In this document: positions 32,708-47,700 of the stretch, piece by piece
Position numbering within the stretch: position 1 is the first letter of the stretch
How the letters are laid out: every line of letters starts with the position of its first letter
Source of the DNA: Acanthosepion lycidas
Lineage: Eukaryota; Mollusca; Cephalopoda; Sepiida; Sepiidae
DNA: 64,000 nucleotides
NCBI GenBank assembly: GCA_963932145.1
Contig: CAWVQA010000086.1
Span: forward strand, 57,501 to 121,500
Reading direction: 5' to 3'
Made by a program: the position numbers and the translations under genes
The notes under the pieces: model-generated
Databases searched by the model: none
What the model was told of the DNA's origin: nothing
What the model saw: only the letters and a program-made list of their open reading frames with translations

Positions 32708-35700
32708 AAAATCTGATATAATTCTAATTGATTTCAAAATGTTCAATGGAAAAGTTGCAAAATCTTCATTATTTCTAATTGATTTAAACTTTTTCTATTG
32801 AAATGTTAGAAAATCTGATATAATTCTAATTATTTAAAATTTTTGTATTGAAAAATATAAAAATGTTCAATAACTCCATTTGATTTCAAAATGTTCAATG
32901 GAGAAGTTGCAAAATCTTCCTTATTTCTAATTGATTTAACATTATTCTATTGAAAAATAAGAAAATCTTATATAATTCAAATGGATTTAAAATTTTTCTA
33001 TTGCAAAATATAAAAAATGTGCTATAATTCCATTTGATGTTCAATTGAAATGATTGAACATCTTCCTTATTTCTAATTGATTTAAAATCTTTCAACTGAA
33101 AAACATAAAAATGTGTGATAATTCCATTTGATTTCAAAATGTTCAATTGAAAAATAACAAAATCTCCCTTATTTCTAATTGATTTAAAATTTTTCTATTA
33201 AAAAATAAGAAAATCTGATATAATTCTAATAGATTTAAAATTTTTCTATTGAAAAATAAAGAAATGTGCTATAATTCCTTTTGATTTCAAAATACTCAAT
33301 TGAAATGTTAGAAAATCTTCCTTATTTCTAATTGATTTAAAATTTTTCTATTGAAAAAAAAGAAAATCTTATATAATTCTATTTGATTTAAAATTTTTCT
33401 TTTGAAAAATATAAAAATGTGATATAATTCCATTTGTTTTCAAAATGTGCAATTGAACAGTTCCAAAATCATCCTTATTTCTAATTGAGGTAAAATTTTT
33501 CTATTAAAAAATGAGAAAATCTGATATAATTCTAATTTATTTAAAATTTTTCTATTGAAAAATATAATTAATAATTCCATTTGATTTCAAAATTTTCAAT
33601 GGAAAAGTTGCATAATCTTATTAATTCTAATTGATTTAAATTTTTTGTATTGAAAAATAAGGAAATCTGATATAATTCTAATTGATTTAAAATTTTTCTA
33701 TTGAAAAATATCAAGATGTGGTATAATTCCATTTTATTTGAAAATGATCAATTGAATAGATTTAAAATCTTCCTTATTTCTAATTGATTTAAAATTTTTC
33801 TATCAAAAAATGAGAAAATCTGATATAATTCTAATTGATTAAAATTTTTGTATTGAAAAATATAATAATGTGCTATAATTCCATTTGATTTCAAAATGTT
33901 CAATGGAAAAGTCACAAAATCTTCATTATTTCTAATTGATTTAAAATGTTTCCATTGAAAAAAAAGAAAAACCTTATATAATTCTAATTGATTGAAAATT
34001 TTTCTATTGAAAAATATAAAGATGTGCTATAATTCCATTTGATTTGAAAATAATCAATTGAAAAGTTCGAAAATCATCTTTATTTCTAATTGATTTGAAA
34101 TTTTTCTATTGAAAAATAAGGAAATCTGATATAATTCAAATTGATTTAAAATTTTTCTATTGAAAAATATCAAAATGCGCTATAATTCCATTTGATTTCA
34201 AAAGGTTCAATTGAAAAGATCCAAAATCTTCCTTATTTCTACTTCATTTAAAATTTTTTATTAAAAAATGTGAAAATCTGATATAATTCTAATTGATTTA
34301 AAATTTTTCTATTGAAAAATATAAAAATGTGCTATAATTCCATTTGATTTCAAAATGTTCAATGGGAAAGTTGCAAAATCTTCCTTATTTCTAATTGATT
34401 TAAATTTTTTGTATTGAAAAATAAGGAAATCTGATATAATTCTAATTCTTTTAAAATTTTTCTATTGAAAAATATCAAAATTTGCACTAATTCCATTTGA
34501 TTTCAAAATGTTCAATTGAAAAGTAACAAAATCTTCCTTATTTCTAATTAATTTAAAACGTTTCTATTGAAAAAATAGAAAATCTTATATAATTCTAAAT
34601 GATTGAAAATTTTTCTATTTAAAAATATAAAAATGTGCTATAATTCCATTTGATTTCAAAATGTTCAATTGAAAAGTTACAAAATCACCCTGATTTATAA
34701 TTGATTTAAAATTTTTATATTGAAAAATCAGAAAATCTGATATAATTCCAATTGATTGTAAATTTTTCTATTGAAAAATAAGAAAATCTGATATAATTCT
34801 AATTGATTTAAAATTTTTCTATTGAAAAATATAAAAATGTGCTATACTTGCATTTGATTTCAAAATGTTCAATTGAAAAATTACAAAATCTCCCTTATTT
34901 CTAATTGATTTAAAATTTTTATGTTGAAAAATAAGAAAATCTGATATAATTCCAATTCATTTAAAATTTTTCTATTGAAAAATATCAAAATGTGCTATAA
35001 TTCCATTTGATTTCAAAATGTTCAATTGAAAAGATCCAAAATCTTTTTTATGTCTAATTGATTTGAAATTTTTCTATTGAAAAAAAAGAAAATCTGATAT
35101 AATTCTAATTGATTTAAAATTTTTCTATTAAAAAAAAAGAAAATCTGATATAATTCTAATTGATTAAAAACTTTTCTAATGAAAAATATCAAAATGTGCT
35201 ATAATTCCATTTGATTTCAAAATGTTCAATTGAAAAGATCCAAAATCTTCTTTATGTCTAATTGATTTGAAATTTTTCTATTGAAAAAAAAGTAAATCTG
35301 ATATAATTCTAATTGATTTAAAATTTTTCTATTAAAAAAAAAGAAAATCGGATATAATTCTAATTGATTTAAAATTTTTCTAATGAAAAATATCAAAATG
35401 TGCTATAATTCCATTTGATTTGAAAATGATCAATTGAAAAGATCCAAAATCATATTTATTTCTAATTGATTTGAAATTTTTCTATTGAAAAATAAGGAAA
35501 TCTTATATAATTCAGATTGATTTAAAATTTTTCTATTGAAAAATATAAAAATGTGCTATAATTCCATTTGATTTCAAAATGATCAATTGAATAGATTTAA
35601 AATCTTCCTTATTTCTAATTCATTTAAAATTTTTCTATTAAAAAATGAGAAATCTGATATAATTCTAATTGATTTCAAATTTTTCTATTGAAAAATATAA

Positions 35701-38700
35701 AAATGTGCAATAATTACATTTGATTTCAAAATGTTCAATTGAAATGTAGCAAAATCTTCCGTATTTCTAATTAATTTAAAACGTTTCTATTGAAAAAAAA
35801 GAAAATCTTATATAATTCTAATTGACTGAAAATTTTTCTATTGAAAAATATAAAAATGTGCTATAATTCCATTTGATTTCAAAATGCTCAATTGAAAAGT
35901 TACAAAATCTTCATTATTTCTAATTGATTTAATTTTTTTCTATTGAAAAATAAGGAAATCTGATATAATTCTAATTAATTTAAACTTTTTCTATTTGAAA
36001 AAGAAAAATGCGCTATAATTCCATTTTATTTCAAAATGTTCAATTGAAAAGTAACAAAATCTCCATTATTTCTAATTGATTTAAAATTTTTCTATTGAAA
36101 AATAAGAAAATCTGATATAATTCCAATTGATTTTAAATTTTGCTATTAAAAAATAAGAAAATCTGATATAATTCTAATTGATTTGAAATTTTTCTATTGA
36201 AAAATATAAAAATGTGCTATATTTGCTTTTGATTTGAAATGTTTCCATTGAAAAAAAAAGGAAACCTGATATAATACTAATTGATTTAAAATTTTCATAT
36301 TAAAAAATTAGAAACACTGATATAATCCTAATTGATTTAAAGTTTTTCCATTGAATAATATAAAAAAGTGCTATAATTCCATTTGATTTCAAAATGTTCA
36401 AATATTCCTTATTTTTAACCGAATTAAATTTTTTCTATTGAAAAATAAGAAAATCTGAAATAATTCCAATTGATCTAAAATTTTTACATCAAAAATGTGC
36501 AATAATTCTATTTGATTTCAAAATGCTCAATTGAAAAGTTACAAAATCTTCCTTATTTCTAATTGATTTAAAGTTTTTCTATTGAAAAATAAGACAATCT
36601 TATATAATTCTAATTTATTTAAAATTTTTCTATTTAAAAAAGAAAAATGCGCTATAATTCCATTTGATTTCAAAATGTTCAATTGAAAAGTTACAAAATC
36701 TCCCTTATTTCTAATTGATTTAAAATTATTTATGTTGAAAAATAAGAAAATCTGATATAATTCCAATTCATTTATAATTTTTCTATTGAAAAATATCAAA
36801 ATGTGCTATAATTCCTTTTGATTTCAAAATGTTCAATTGAAAAGATCCAAAATCTTCTTTATTTCTAATTGATTTGAAATTTTTCTATTGAAAAATAAGG
36901 AAATCTGATATAATTCTAATTGATTTAAAATTTTTCTATTTAAAAATATAAAAATGTGCTATAATTCCATTAAATTTCATAATGTTCAATGGAAAAGTTC
37001 CAAAATCTTCATTATTTCTAATTGATTTGAAATATTTTGTATTGAAAAACAAGGAAATCTGATATAATTCTAATAGATATCAATTTTTCTACTAAAAAAT
37101 AAGAAAATCTGACATAATTCTAATTGATTAAAATTTTTCTATTGAAATATATAAAAATTTTCTATAATTCCATTTGATTTAAAAACGTTTAATGGAGAAG
37201 TTGCAAAATCTTCCTTATTTCTAATTGATTTAAATTTTTTCTATAGAAAAGAAAGAATATCTGATATAATTCTAATTGATTTAAATTTTTTCTATTGAAA
37301 AATATAAAAATGTGCTATAATTCCATTTGATTTCAAAATGTTCAATTAAAAAGTTACAAAATCTTCCTTATTTTGAAATGATTTAAAATTTTGTCTAGTG
37401 AAAAATAAGACAATCTTATATAATTGTAATTGATTTAAAATTTTTCTATTAAAAAAAAAGAAAATCTGATATAATTCTAATTGATTTAAAATTTTTCTAA
37501 TGAAAAGTATCAAAATGTGCTATAATTCCATTTGATTTGAAAATGATCAATTGGAAAGTTCCAAAATCATATTTATTTCTAATTGATTTGAAATTTTTCT
37601 ATTGAAAAATAAGGAAATCTGATATAATTCAAATTGATTTAAAATTTTTCTATTGAAAAATAAAAATGTGCTATAATTCCATTTGATTTCGAAATGTTCT
37701 AATGAAAAGATCCAAATTCTTCTTTATATCTAATTGATTTGAAATTTTTCTATTGAAAAATAAGGAAATATGATATAATTCTAACTGAATTAAAATTTTG
37801 CTATTAAAAAATAAGAAAATCTGATATAATTCTAATTGATTTAATATTTTCTATAGAACAATATAAAAATGTGCTAAAAATTACATTTGATTTCAAAATG
37901 TTCAATTTGAAAATTTGCAAAATCTACGTTATTTCTAATTGATTTAAATTTTTTGTATTGAAAAATAAGAAATCATATAATCCTAATTGATATAAAATTT
38001 TTCTATTTAAAAATAGAAAAATGTGCTATAATTCCATTTGATTTCAAAATGATCAATTGAAAAGATCCAAAATCATATTTATTTCTAATTGATTTGAAAT
38101 TTTTCTATTGAAAAATAAGGAAATCTTATATAATTCAGATTGATTTAAAATTTTTCTATTGAAAAATATAAAAATGTGCTATAATTCCATTTGATTTCAA
38201 AATGATCAATTGAATAGATTTAAAATCTTCCTTATTTCTAATTCATTTAAAATTTTTCTATTAAAAAATGAGAAATCTGATATAATTCTAATTGATTTCA
38301 AATTTTTCTATTGAAAAATATAAAAATGTGCAATAATTACATTTGATTTCAAAATGTTCAATTGAAATGTAGCAAAATCTTCCGTATTTCTAATTAATTT
38401 AAAACGTTTCTATTGAAAAAAAAGAAAATCTTATATAATTCTAATTGACTGAAAATTTTTCTATTGAAAAATATAAAAATGTGCTATAATTTCTTTTGAT
38501 ATCAAAATGTTCAATTGAAAAGTTACAAAATCTCCCTGATTTCTAATTGATTTAAAATTTTTATATTGACAAATAAGGAATCAGATATAATCCTAATTGA
38601 TTTAAAATTTTTCCATTAATAAATAACAAAATCTGATATAATTCTAATTGATTTAAAATTTTTCAATTGAAAAATATAAAAATGTGCTATAATTCCATTT

Positions 38701-41700
38701 GATTTCAAAATGCTCAATTGAAAAGTTACAAAATCTTCATTATTTCTAATTGATTTAATTTTTTTCTATTGAAAAATAAGGAAATCTGATATAATTCTAA
38801 TTAATTTAAAATTTTTCTATTTGAAAAAGAAAAATGCGCTATAATTACATTTTATTTCAAAATGTTCAATTGAAAAGTAACAAAATCTCCATTATTTCTA
38901 ATTGATTTAAAATTTTTCTATTGAAAAATAAGAAAATCTGATATAATTCCAACTGATTTTAAATTTTGCTATTAAAAAATAAGAAAATCTGATATAATTC
39001 TAATTGATTTAAAATTTTTCTATTGAAAAATATAAAAATGTGCTATATTTGCTTTTGATTTCAAAATGTTCAATAGAAAAGATCCAAAATCTTCATTATT
39101 TCTAATTGATTTGAAATGTTTCTATTGAAAAAAAAAGGAAACCTGATATAATACTAATTGATTTAAAATTTTCATATTAAAAAATTAGAAACACTGATAT
39201 AATCCTAATTGATTTAAAGTTTTTCCATTGAATAATATAAAAAAGTGCTATAATTCCATTTGATTTCAAAATGTTCAAATATTCCTTATTTTTAACCGAA
39301 TTAAATTTTTTCTATTGAAAAATAAGAAAATCTGAAATAATTCCAATTGATCTAAAATTTTTACATCAAAAATGTGCAATAATTCTATTTGATTTCAAAA
39401 TGCTCAATTGAAAAGTTACAAAATCTTCCTTATTTCTAATTGATTTAAAGTTTTTCTATTGAAAAATAAGACAATCTTATATAATTCTAATTTATTTAAA
39501 ATTTTTCTATTTAAAAAAGAAAAATGCGCTATAATTCCATTTGATTTCAAAATGTTCAATTGAAAAGTTACAAAATCTCCCTTATTTCTAATTGATTTAA
39601 AATTATTTATGTTGAAAAATAAGAAAATCTGATATAATTCCAATTCATTTATAATTTTTCTATTGAAAAATATCAAAATGTGCTATAATTCCTTTTGATT
39701 TCAAAATGTTCAATTGAAAAGATCCAAAATCTTCTTTATTTCTAATTGATTTGAAATTTTTCTATTGAAAAATAAGGAAATCTGATATAATTCTAATTGA
39801 TTTAAAATTTTTCTATTTAAAAATATAAAAATGTGCTATAATTCCATTAAATTTCATAATGTTCAATGGAAAAGTTCCAAAATCTTCATTATTTCTAATT
39901 GATTTGAAATATTTTGTATTGAAAAACAAGGAAATCTGATATAATTCTAATAGATATCAATTTTTCTACTAAAAAATAAGAAAATCTGACATAATTCTAA
40001 TTGATTAAAATTTTTCTATTGAAATATATAAAAATTTTCTATAATTCCATTTGATTTAAAAACGTTTAATGGAGAAGTTGCAAAATCTTCCTTATTTCTA
40101 ATTGATTTAAATTTTTTCTATAGAAAAGAAAGAATATCTGATATAATTCTAATTGATTTAAATTTTTTCTATTGAAAAATATAAAAATGTGCTATAATTC
40201 CATTTGATTTCAAAATGTTCAATTAAAAAGTTACAAAATCTTCCTTATTTTGAAATGATTTAAAATTTTGTCTAGTGAAAAATAAGACAATCTTATATAA
40301 TTGTAATTGATTTAAAATTTTTCTATTAAAAAAAAAGAAAATCTGATATAATTCTAATTGATTTAAAATTTTTCTAATGAAAAGTATCAAAATGTGCTAT
40401 AATTCCATTTGATTTGAAAATGATCAATTGGAAAGTTCCAAAATCATATTTATTTCTAATTGATTTGAAATTTTTCTATTGAAAAATAAGGAAATCTGAT
40501 ATAATTCAAATTGATTTAAAATTTTTCTATTGAAAAATAAAAATGTGCTATAATTCCATTTGATTTCGAAATGTTCTAATGAAAAGATCCAAATTCTTCT
40601 TTATATCTAATTGATTTGAAATTTTTCTATTGAAAAATAAGGAAATATGATATAATTCTAACTGAATTAAAATTTTGCTATTAAAAAATAAGAAAATCTG
40701 ATATAATTCTAATTGATTTAATATTTTCTATAGAACAATATAAAAATGTGCTAAAAATTACATTTGATTTCAAAATGTTCAATTTGAAAATTTGCAAAAT
40801 CTACGTTATTTCTAATTGATTTAAATTTTTTGTATTGAAAAATAAGAAATCATATAATCCTAATTGATATAAAATTTTTCTATTTAAAAATAGAAAAATG
40901 TGCTATAATTCCATTTGATTTCAAAATGATCAATTGAAAAGATCCAAAATCATATTTATTTCTAATTGATTTGAAATTTTTCTATTGAAAAATAAGGAAA
41001 TCTTATATAATTCAGATTGATTTAAAATTTTTCTATTGAAAAATATAAAAATGTGCTATAATTCCATTTGATTTCAAAATGATCAATTGAATAGATTTAA
41101 AATCTTCCTTATTTCTAATTCATTTAAAATTTTTCTATTAAAAAATGAGAAATCTGATATAATTCTAATTGATTTCAAATTTTTCTATTGAAAAATATAA
41201 AAATGTGCAATAATTACATTTGATTTCAAAATGTTCAATTGAAATGTAGCAAAATCTTCCGTATTTCTAATTAATTTAAAACGTTTCTATTGAAAAAAAA
41301 GAAAATCTTATATAATTCTAATTGACTGAAAATTTTTCTATTGAAAAATATAAAAATGTGCTATAATTTCTTTTGATATCAAAATGTTCAATTGAAAAGT
41401 TACAAAATCTCCCTGATTTCTAATTGATTTAAAATTTTTATATTGACAAATAAGGAATCAGATATAATCCTAATTGATTTAAAATTTTTCCATTAATAAA
41501 TAACAAAATCTGATATAATTCTAATTGATTTAAAATTTTTCAATTGAAAAATATAAAAATGTGCTATAATTCCATTTGATTTCAAAATGCTCAATTGAAA
41601 AGTTACAAAATCTTCATTATTTCTAATTGATTTAATTTTTTTCTATTGAAAAATAAGGAAATCTGATATAATTCTAATTAATTTAAAATTTTTCTATTTG

Positions 41701-44700
41701 AAAAAGAAAAATGCGCTATAATTACATTTTATTTCAAAATGTTCAATTGAAAAGTAACAAAATCTCCATTATTTCTAATTGATTTAAAATTTTTCTATTG
41801 AAAAATAAGAAAATCTGATATAATTCCAACTGATTTTAAATTTTGCTATTAAAAAATAAGAAAATCTGATATAATTCTAATTGATTTAAAATTTTTCTAT
41901 TGAAAAATATAAAAATGTGCTATATTTGATTTGATTTCAAAATGTTCAATAGAAAAGATCCAAAATCTTCATTATTTCTAATTGATTTGAAATGTTTCTA
42001 TTGAAAAAAAAAGGAAACCTGATATAATACTAATTGATTTAAAATTTTCATATTAAAAAATTAGAAACACTGATATAATTCTAATTGATTTAAAGTTTTT
42101 CCATTGAATAATATAAAAAAGTGCTATAATTCCATTTGATTTCAAAATGTTCAAATATTCCTTATTTTTAACCGAATTAAATTTTTTCTATTGAAAAATA
42201 AGAAAATCTGAAATAATTCCAATTGATCTAAAATTTTTACATTAAAAATGTGCTATAATTCCATTTGATTTCAAAATGATCAATTGAATAGATTTAAAAT
42301 CTTCCTTATTTCTAATTCATTTAAAATTTTTCTATTAAAAAATGAGAAATCTGATATAATTCTAATTGATTTCAAATTTTTCTATTGAAAAATATAAAAA
42401 TGTGCAATAATTACATTTGATTTCAAAATGTTCAATTGAAATGTAGCAAAATCTTCCGTATTTCTAATTAATTTAAAACGTTTCTATTGAAAAAAAAGAA
42501 AATCTTATATAATTCTAATTGACTGAAAATTTTTCGATTAAAAAATATAAAAATGTGCTATAAATTCTTTTGATATCAAAATGTTCAATTGAAAAGTTAC
42601 AAAATCTCCCTGATTTCTAATTGATTTAAAATTTTTATATTGACAAATAAGGAATCAGATATAATCCTAATTGATTTAAAATTTTTCCATTAATAAATAA
42701 CAAAATCTGATATAATTCTAATTGATTTAAAATTTTTCAATTGAAAAATATAAAAATGTGCTATAATTCCATTTGATTTCAAAATGCTCAATTGAAAAGT
42801 TACAAAATCTTCATTATTTCTAATTGATTTAATTTTTTTCTATTGAAAAATAAGGAAATCTGATATAATTCTAATTAATTCAAAATTTTGCTATTAAAAA
42901 ATAAGAAAATCTGATATAATTCTAATTGATTTAAAATTTTTCTATTGAAAAATATAAAAATGTGCTATATTTGCTTTTGATTTGAAATGTTTCTATTGAA
43001 AAAAAAAGGAAACCTGATATAATACTAATTGATTTAAAATTTTCATATTAAAAAATTAGAAACACTGATATAATTCTAATTGATTTAAAGTTTTTCCATT
43101 GAATAATATAAAAAAGTGCTATAATTCCATTTGATTTCAAAATGTTCAAATATTCCTTATTTTTAACCGAATTAAATTTTTTCTATTGAAAAATAAGAAA
43201 ATCTGAAATAATTCCAATTGATCTAAAATTTTTACATCAAAAATGTGCAATAATTCTATTTGATTTCAAAATGCTCAATTGAAAAGTTACAAAATCTTCC
43301 TTATTTCTAATTGATTTAAAGTTTTTCTATTGAAAAATAAGACAATCTTATATAATTCTAATTTATTTAAAATTTTTCTATTTAAAAAAGAAAAATGCGC
43401 TATAATTCCATTTGATTTCAAAATGTTCAATTGAAAAGTTACAAAATCTCCCTTATTTCTAATTGATTTAAAATTATTTATGTTGAAAAATAAGAAAATC
43501 TGATATAATTCCAATTCATTTATAATTTTTCTATTGAAAAATATCAAAATGTGCTATAATTCCTTTTGATTTCAAAATGTTCAATTGAAAAGATCCAAAA
43601 TCTTCTTTATTTCTAATTGATTTGAAATTTTTCTATTGAAAAATAAGGAAATCTGATATAATTCTAATTGATTTAAAATTTTTCTATTTAAAAATATAAA
43701 AATGTGCTATAATTCCATTAAATTTCATAATGTTCAATGGAAAAGTTCCAAAATCTTCATTATTTCTAATTGATTTGAAATATTTTGTATTGAAAAACAA
43801 GGAAATCTGATATAATTCTAATAGATATCAATTTTTCTACTAAAAAATAAGAAAATCTGACATAATTCTAATTGATTAAAATTTTTCTATTGAAATATAT
43901 AAAAATTTTCTATAATTCCATTTGATTTAAAAACGTTTAATGGAGAAGTTGCAAAATCTTCCTTATTTCTAATTGATTTAAATTTTTTCTATAGAAAAGA
44001 AAGAATATCTGATATAATTCTAATTGATTTAAATTTTTTCTATTGAAAAATATAAAAATGTGCTATAATTCCATTTGATTTCAAAATGTTCAATTAAAAA
44101 GTTACAAAATCTTCCTTATTTTGAAATGATTTAAAATTTTGTCTAGTGAAAAATAAGACAATCTTATATAATTGTAATTGATTTAAAATTTTTCTATTAA
44201 AAAAAAAGAAAATCTGATATAATTCTAATTGATTTAAAATTTTTCTAATGAAAAGTATCAAAATGTGCTATAATTCCATTTGATTTGAAAATGATCAATT
44301 GGAAAGTTCCAAAATCATATTTATTTCTAATTGATTTGAAATTTTTCTATTGAAAAATAAGGAAATCTGATATAATTCAAATTGATTTAAAATTTTTCTA
44401 TTGAAAAATAAAAATGTGCTATAATTCCATTTGATTTCGAAATGTTCTAATGAAAAGATCCAAATTCTTCTTTATATCTAATTGATTTGAAATTTTTCTA
44501 TTGAAAAATAAGGAAATATGATATAATTCTAACTGAATTAAAATTTTGCTATTAAAAAATAAGAAAATCTGATATAATTCTAATTGATTTAATATTTTCT
44601 ATAGAACAATATAAAAATGTGCTAAAAATTACATTTGATTTCAAAATGTTCAATTTGAAAATTTGCAAAATCTACGTTATTTCTAATTGATTTAAATTTT

Positions 44701-47700
44701 TTGTATTGAAAAATAAGAAATCATATAATCCTAATTGATATAAAATTTTTCTATTTAAAAATAGAAAAATGTGCTATAATTCCATTTGATTTCAAAATGA
44801 TCAATTGAAAAGATCCAAAATCATATTTATTTCTAATTGATTTGAAATTTTTCTATTGAAAAATAAGGAAATCTTATATAATTCAGATTGATTTAAAATT
44901 TTTCTATTGAAAAATATAAAAATGTGCTATAATTCCATTTGATTTCAAAATGATCAATTGAATAGATTTAAAATCTTCCTTATTTCTAATTCATTTAAAA
45001 TTTTTCTATTAAAAAATGAGAAATCTGATATAATTCTAATTGATTTCAAATTTTTCTATTGAAAAATATAAAAATGTGCAATAATTACATTTGATTTCAA
45101 AATGTTCAATTGAAATGTAGCAAAATCTTCCGTATTTCTAATTAATTTAAAACGTTTCTATTGAAAAAAAAGAAAATCTTATATAATTCTAATTGACTGA
45201 AAATTTTTCTATTGAAAAATATAAAAATGTGCTATAATTTCTTTTGATATCAAAATGTTCAATTGAAAAGTTACAAAATCTCCCTGATTTCTAATTGATT
45301 TAAAATTTTTATATTGACAAATAAGGAATCAGATATAATCCTAATTGATTTAAAATTTTTCCATTAATAAATAACAAAATCTGATATAATTCTAATTGAT
45401 TTAAAATTTTTCAATTGAAAAATATAAAAATGTGCTATAATTCCATTTGATTTCAAAATGCTCAATTGAAAAGTTACAAAATCTTCATTATTTCTAATTG
45501 ATTTAATTTTTTTCTATTGAAAAATAAGGAAATCTGATATAATTCTAATTAATTTAAAATTTTTCTATTTGAAAAAGAAAAATGCGCTATAATTACATTT
45601 TATTTCAAAATGTTCAATTGAAAAGTAACAAAATCTCCATTATTTCTAATTGATTTAAAATTTTTCTATTGAAAAATAAGAAAATCTGATATAATTCCAA
45701 CTGATTTTAAATTTTGCTATTAAAAAATAAGAAAATCTGATATAATTCTAATTGATTTAAAATTTTTCTATTGAAAAATATAAAAATGTGCTATATTTGC
45801 TTTTGATTTCAAAATGTTCAATAGAAAAGATCCAAAATCTTCATTATTTCTAATTGATTTGAAATGTTTCTATTGAAAAAAAAAGGAAACCTGATATAAT
45901 ACTAATTGATTTAAAATTTTCATATTAAAAAATTAGAAACACTGATATAATTCTAATTGATTTAAAGTTTTTCCATTGAATAATATAAAAAAGTGCTATA
46001 ATTCCATTTGATTTCAAAATGTTCAAATATTCCTTATTTTTAACCGAATTAAATTTTTTCTATTGAAAAATAAGAAAATCTGAAATAATTCCAATTGATC
46101 TAAAATTTTTACATTAAAAATGTGCTATAATTCCATTTGATTTCAAAATGATCAATTGAATAGATTTAAAATCTTCCTTATTTCTAATTCATTTAAAATT
46201 TTTCTATTAAAAAATGAGAAATCTGATATAATTCTAATTGATTTCAAATTTTTCTATTGAAAAATATAAAAATGTGCAATAATTACATTTGATTTCAAAA
46301 TGTTCAATTGAAATGTAGCAAAATCTTCCGTATTTCTAATTAATTTAAAACGTTTCTATTGAAAAAAAAGAAAATCTTATATAATTCTAATTGACTGAAA
46401 ATTTTTCGATTAAAAAATATAAAAATGTGCTATAAATTCTTTTGATATCAAAATGTTCAATTGAAAAGTTACAAAATCTCCCTGATTTCTAATTGATTTA
46501 AAATTTTTATATTGACAAATAAGGAATCAGATATAATCCTAATTGATTTAAAATTTTTCCATTAATAAATAACAAAATCTGATATAATTCTAATTGATTT
46601 AAAATTTTTCAATTGAAAAATATAAAAATGTGCTATAATTCCATTTGATTTCAAAATGCTCAATTGAAAAGTTACAAAATCTTCATTATTTCTAATTGAT
46701 TTAATTTTTTTCTATTGAAAAATAAGGAAATCTGATATAATTCTAATTAATTCAAAATTTTGCTATTAAAAAATAAGAAAATCTGATATAATTCTAATTG
46801 ATTTAAAATTTTTCTATTGAAAAATATAAAAATGTGCTATATTTGCTTTTGATTTGAAATGTTTCTATTGAAAAAAAAAGGAAACCTGATATAATACTAA
46901 TTGATTTAAAATTTTCATATTAAAAAATTAGAAACACTGATATAATCCTAATTGATTTAAAGTTTTTCCATTGAATAATATAAAAAAGTGCTATAATTCC
47001 ATTTGATTTCAAAATGTTCAAATATTCCTTATTTTTAACCGAATTAAATTTTTTCTATTGAAAAATAAGAAAATCTGAAATAATTCCAATTGATCTAAAA
47101 TTTTTACATTAAAAATGTGCAATAATTCTATTTGATTTCAAAATGCTCAATTGAAAAGTTACAAAATCTTCCTTATTTCTAATTGATTTAAAGTTTTTCT
47201 ATTGAAAAATAAGACAATCTTATATAATTCTAATTTATTTAAAATTTTTCTATTTAAAAAAGAAAAATGCGCTATAATTCCATTTGATTTCAAAATGTTC
47301 AATTGAAAAGTTACAAAATCTCCCTTATTTCTAATTGATTTAAAATTATTTATGTTGAAAAATAAAAAAATCTGATATAATTCCAATTCATTTATAATTT
47401 TTCTATTGAAAAATATCAAAATGTGCTATAATTCCTTTTGATTTCAAAATGTTCAATTGAAAAGATCCAAAATCTTCTTTATTTCTAATTGATTTGAAAT
47501 TTTTCTATTGAAAAATAAGGAAATCTGATATAATTCTAATTGATTTAAAATTTTTCTATTTAAAAATATAAAAATGTGCTATAATTCCATTAAATTTCAT
47601 AATGTTCAATGGAAAAGTTCCAAAATCTTCATTATTTCTAATTGATTTGAAATATTTTGTATTGAAAAACAAGGAAATCTGATATAATTCTAATAGATAT

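Noticed and set aside
28011-33146. Minus-strand open frames of 76-83 codons in satellite B
   Set aside because: Same low-complexity satellite translation, no start context and no conservation pattern of a protein.
36539-47419. An 86-codon open frame repeated four times on the minus strand (36539, 39416, 43287, 47159)
   Set aside because: It is satellite B sequence read through one higher-order unit. The product is a Phe/Asn/Ile/Lys/Leu-rich repeat following the 51-bp subunit, and the four copies are just copies of the 2877-bp block.
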